Part shown: in pieces, positions 63,585-64,000 of the stretch
How the letters are laid out: the number at the start of each line of letters is the position of its first letter
Position numbering within the stretch: position 1 is the stretch's first letter
Source: Brachybacterium sp. P6-10-X1
GTDB taxonomy: Bacteria; Actinomycetota; Actinomycetes; Actinomycetales; Dermabacteraceae
Direction of reading: 5' to 3'
DNA: 64,000 bases
Assembly: GCF_001969445.1 (NCBI RefSeq)
Contig: NZ_CP017297.1
Location: forward strand, 2,108,001 to 2,172,000
The notes under the pieces: generated by a model
The model's database searches: none
What the model was told of the DNA's origin: nothing
What the model saw: the letters and a program-made list of their open reading frames with translations, nothing else
Position numbers and translations under genes: made by a program

Positions 63585-63601
63585 CGCGTCCACGCGCCCT
63601 G

Positions 63602-64000
63602 ATGACTCACGACGCTCCGGCGTCCGCCCCCGGGGCCGGCTCCGACGGGCCCGTGCCCGCTCCCGCCCTCTCGACCCACGCCGGGCGGTTCCGGCCCGAG
63701 CTGCACGGGCTGCGCGGGCTGGCGATCGCTCTGGTCGTGCTGTACCACGTGTGGTTCGACCGGGTCTCGGGCGGGGTCGACGTGTTCCTGTTCATCTCCT
63801 CGTTCCTGCTGGTCGGAACGTTCCTGCGGATCATCGACCGGGGCGGCGCGACGAGGCCGCTCGCCTACTGGGCCCGCACCTTCAAGCGTCTGCTGCCGCC
63901 GACGGCGGTGGTCTCGCTGGCAACCCTGGCCGGGGTCTGGCTGATCCTGCCGCCGCAGCGCTGGATGCCCGCCCTGACCGATGCCGCCGGTTCCCTGCTG
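63602..64000 (+). CDS. Acyltransferase 3 family protein, cut by the right edge
   Basis: The first 133 residues are visible. After a Pro/Ala-rich front, FRPELHGLRGLAIALVVLYHVW carries the conserved Arg and His of the acyltransferase-3 family. SGGVDVFLFISSFLLVGTFL and ARTFKRLLPPTAVVSLATLAG closely match the paralogue at 57809 (SGGVDVFLFLSAFFLTGTFV; HTFKRLMPPAAVTILLALAG). It starts 17 bp after apeB. Probably another surface-polymer O-acetyltransferase. Confidence 0.9.
   Translation, partial: MTHDAPASAPGAGSDGPVPAPALSTHAGRFRPELHGLRGLAIALVVLYHVWFDRVSGGVDVFLFISSFLLVGTFLRIIDRGGATRPLAYWARTFKRLLPPTAVVSLATLAGVWLILPPQRWMPALTDAAGSLL

Overview
High-GC actinobacterial chromosome. The evidence is near-saturated GC at third codon positions, a WhiB-family regulator, a GlxR/Crp-type regulator, many leaderless genes, and a gene block (NUDIX, nth, crp, MBL-fold, RidA, DUF4177, whiB4/wblA, ponA2, metallophosphoesterase) in the order known from Mycobacterium tuberculosis around crp (Rv3676). 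The style fits Micrococcales, and a Dermabacteraceae/Brachybacterium-like genome is my best guess. No phage, insertion sequence, CRISPR array or rRNA was seen. One tRNA, tRNA-Pro(CGG), is present.

Layout. 1-1.56 kb: sugar kinase (cut by the left edge) and GntR regulator with a perfect operator palindrome. 1.8-6.1 kb: hisE-hisG, then an oxidoreductase-tmk-holB operon. 6.4-7.9 kb: DUF3027 and cold-shock genes. 8.1-16.2 kb: the conserved crp/whiB/ponA2 block. 16.3-20.3 kb: tRNA-Pro, NlpC/P60 wall hydrolase, GH20 hexosaminidase, LytR_C protein. 20.4-24.5 kb: a surface protein with CshA-like fibril repeats, maltokinase, and an orphan gene. 24.8-28.2 kb: jetC, the SMC-like ATPase of a Wadjet system. 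28.3-30.4 kb: one frame fusing an iron-siderophore ABC ATPase to a siderophore-interacting reductase. 30.8-44.4 kb: a teichoic-acid-type cluster with two polyol-phosphate polymerases, a CDP-ribitol module, a TagGH-like exporter, a pyruvyltransferase and three glycosyltransferases. 44.6-50.4 kb: jetB and jetA, separated by a membrane protein, a TusA/YeeE sulfur pair and an alkyltransferase-like protein. 50.5-57.4 kb: LacZ-type beta-galactosidase under a LacI-like operator, two membrane proteins, tgt. 57.5-64 kb: two related acyltransferase-3 proteins flanking a large membrane protein and an M18 aminopeptidase.

Main observation. The three structural genes of a Wadjet (JetABC/MksBEF-type) plasmid-defence condensin all lie on the minus strand in canonical A, B, C order. 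They are not an operon: about 3.5 kb separates jetA from jetB, and about 16.5 kb of mostly envelope genes separates jetB from jetC. Each jet gene has its own promoter-like -10 box 6-8 nt before a GTG start, so they look like independent transcription units. No jetD nuclease gene was found in the window.

A recurring promoter grammar (TANNNT, about 6 nt, then ATG/GTG) marks many genes as probably leaderless and helped choose starts. Three intergenic regions carry unrelated tandem repeats, all of 15-bp period.
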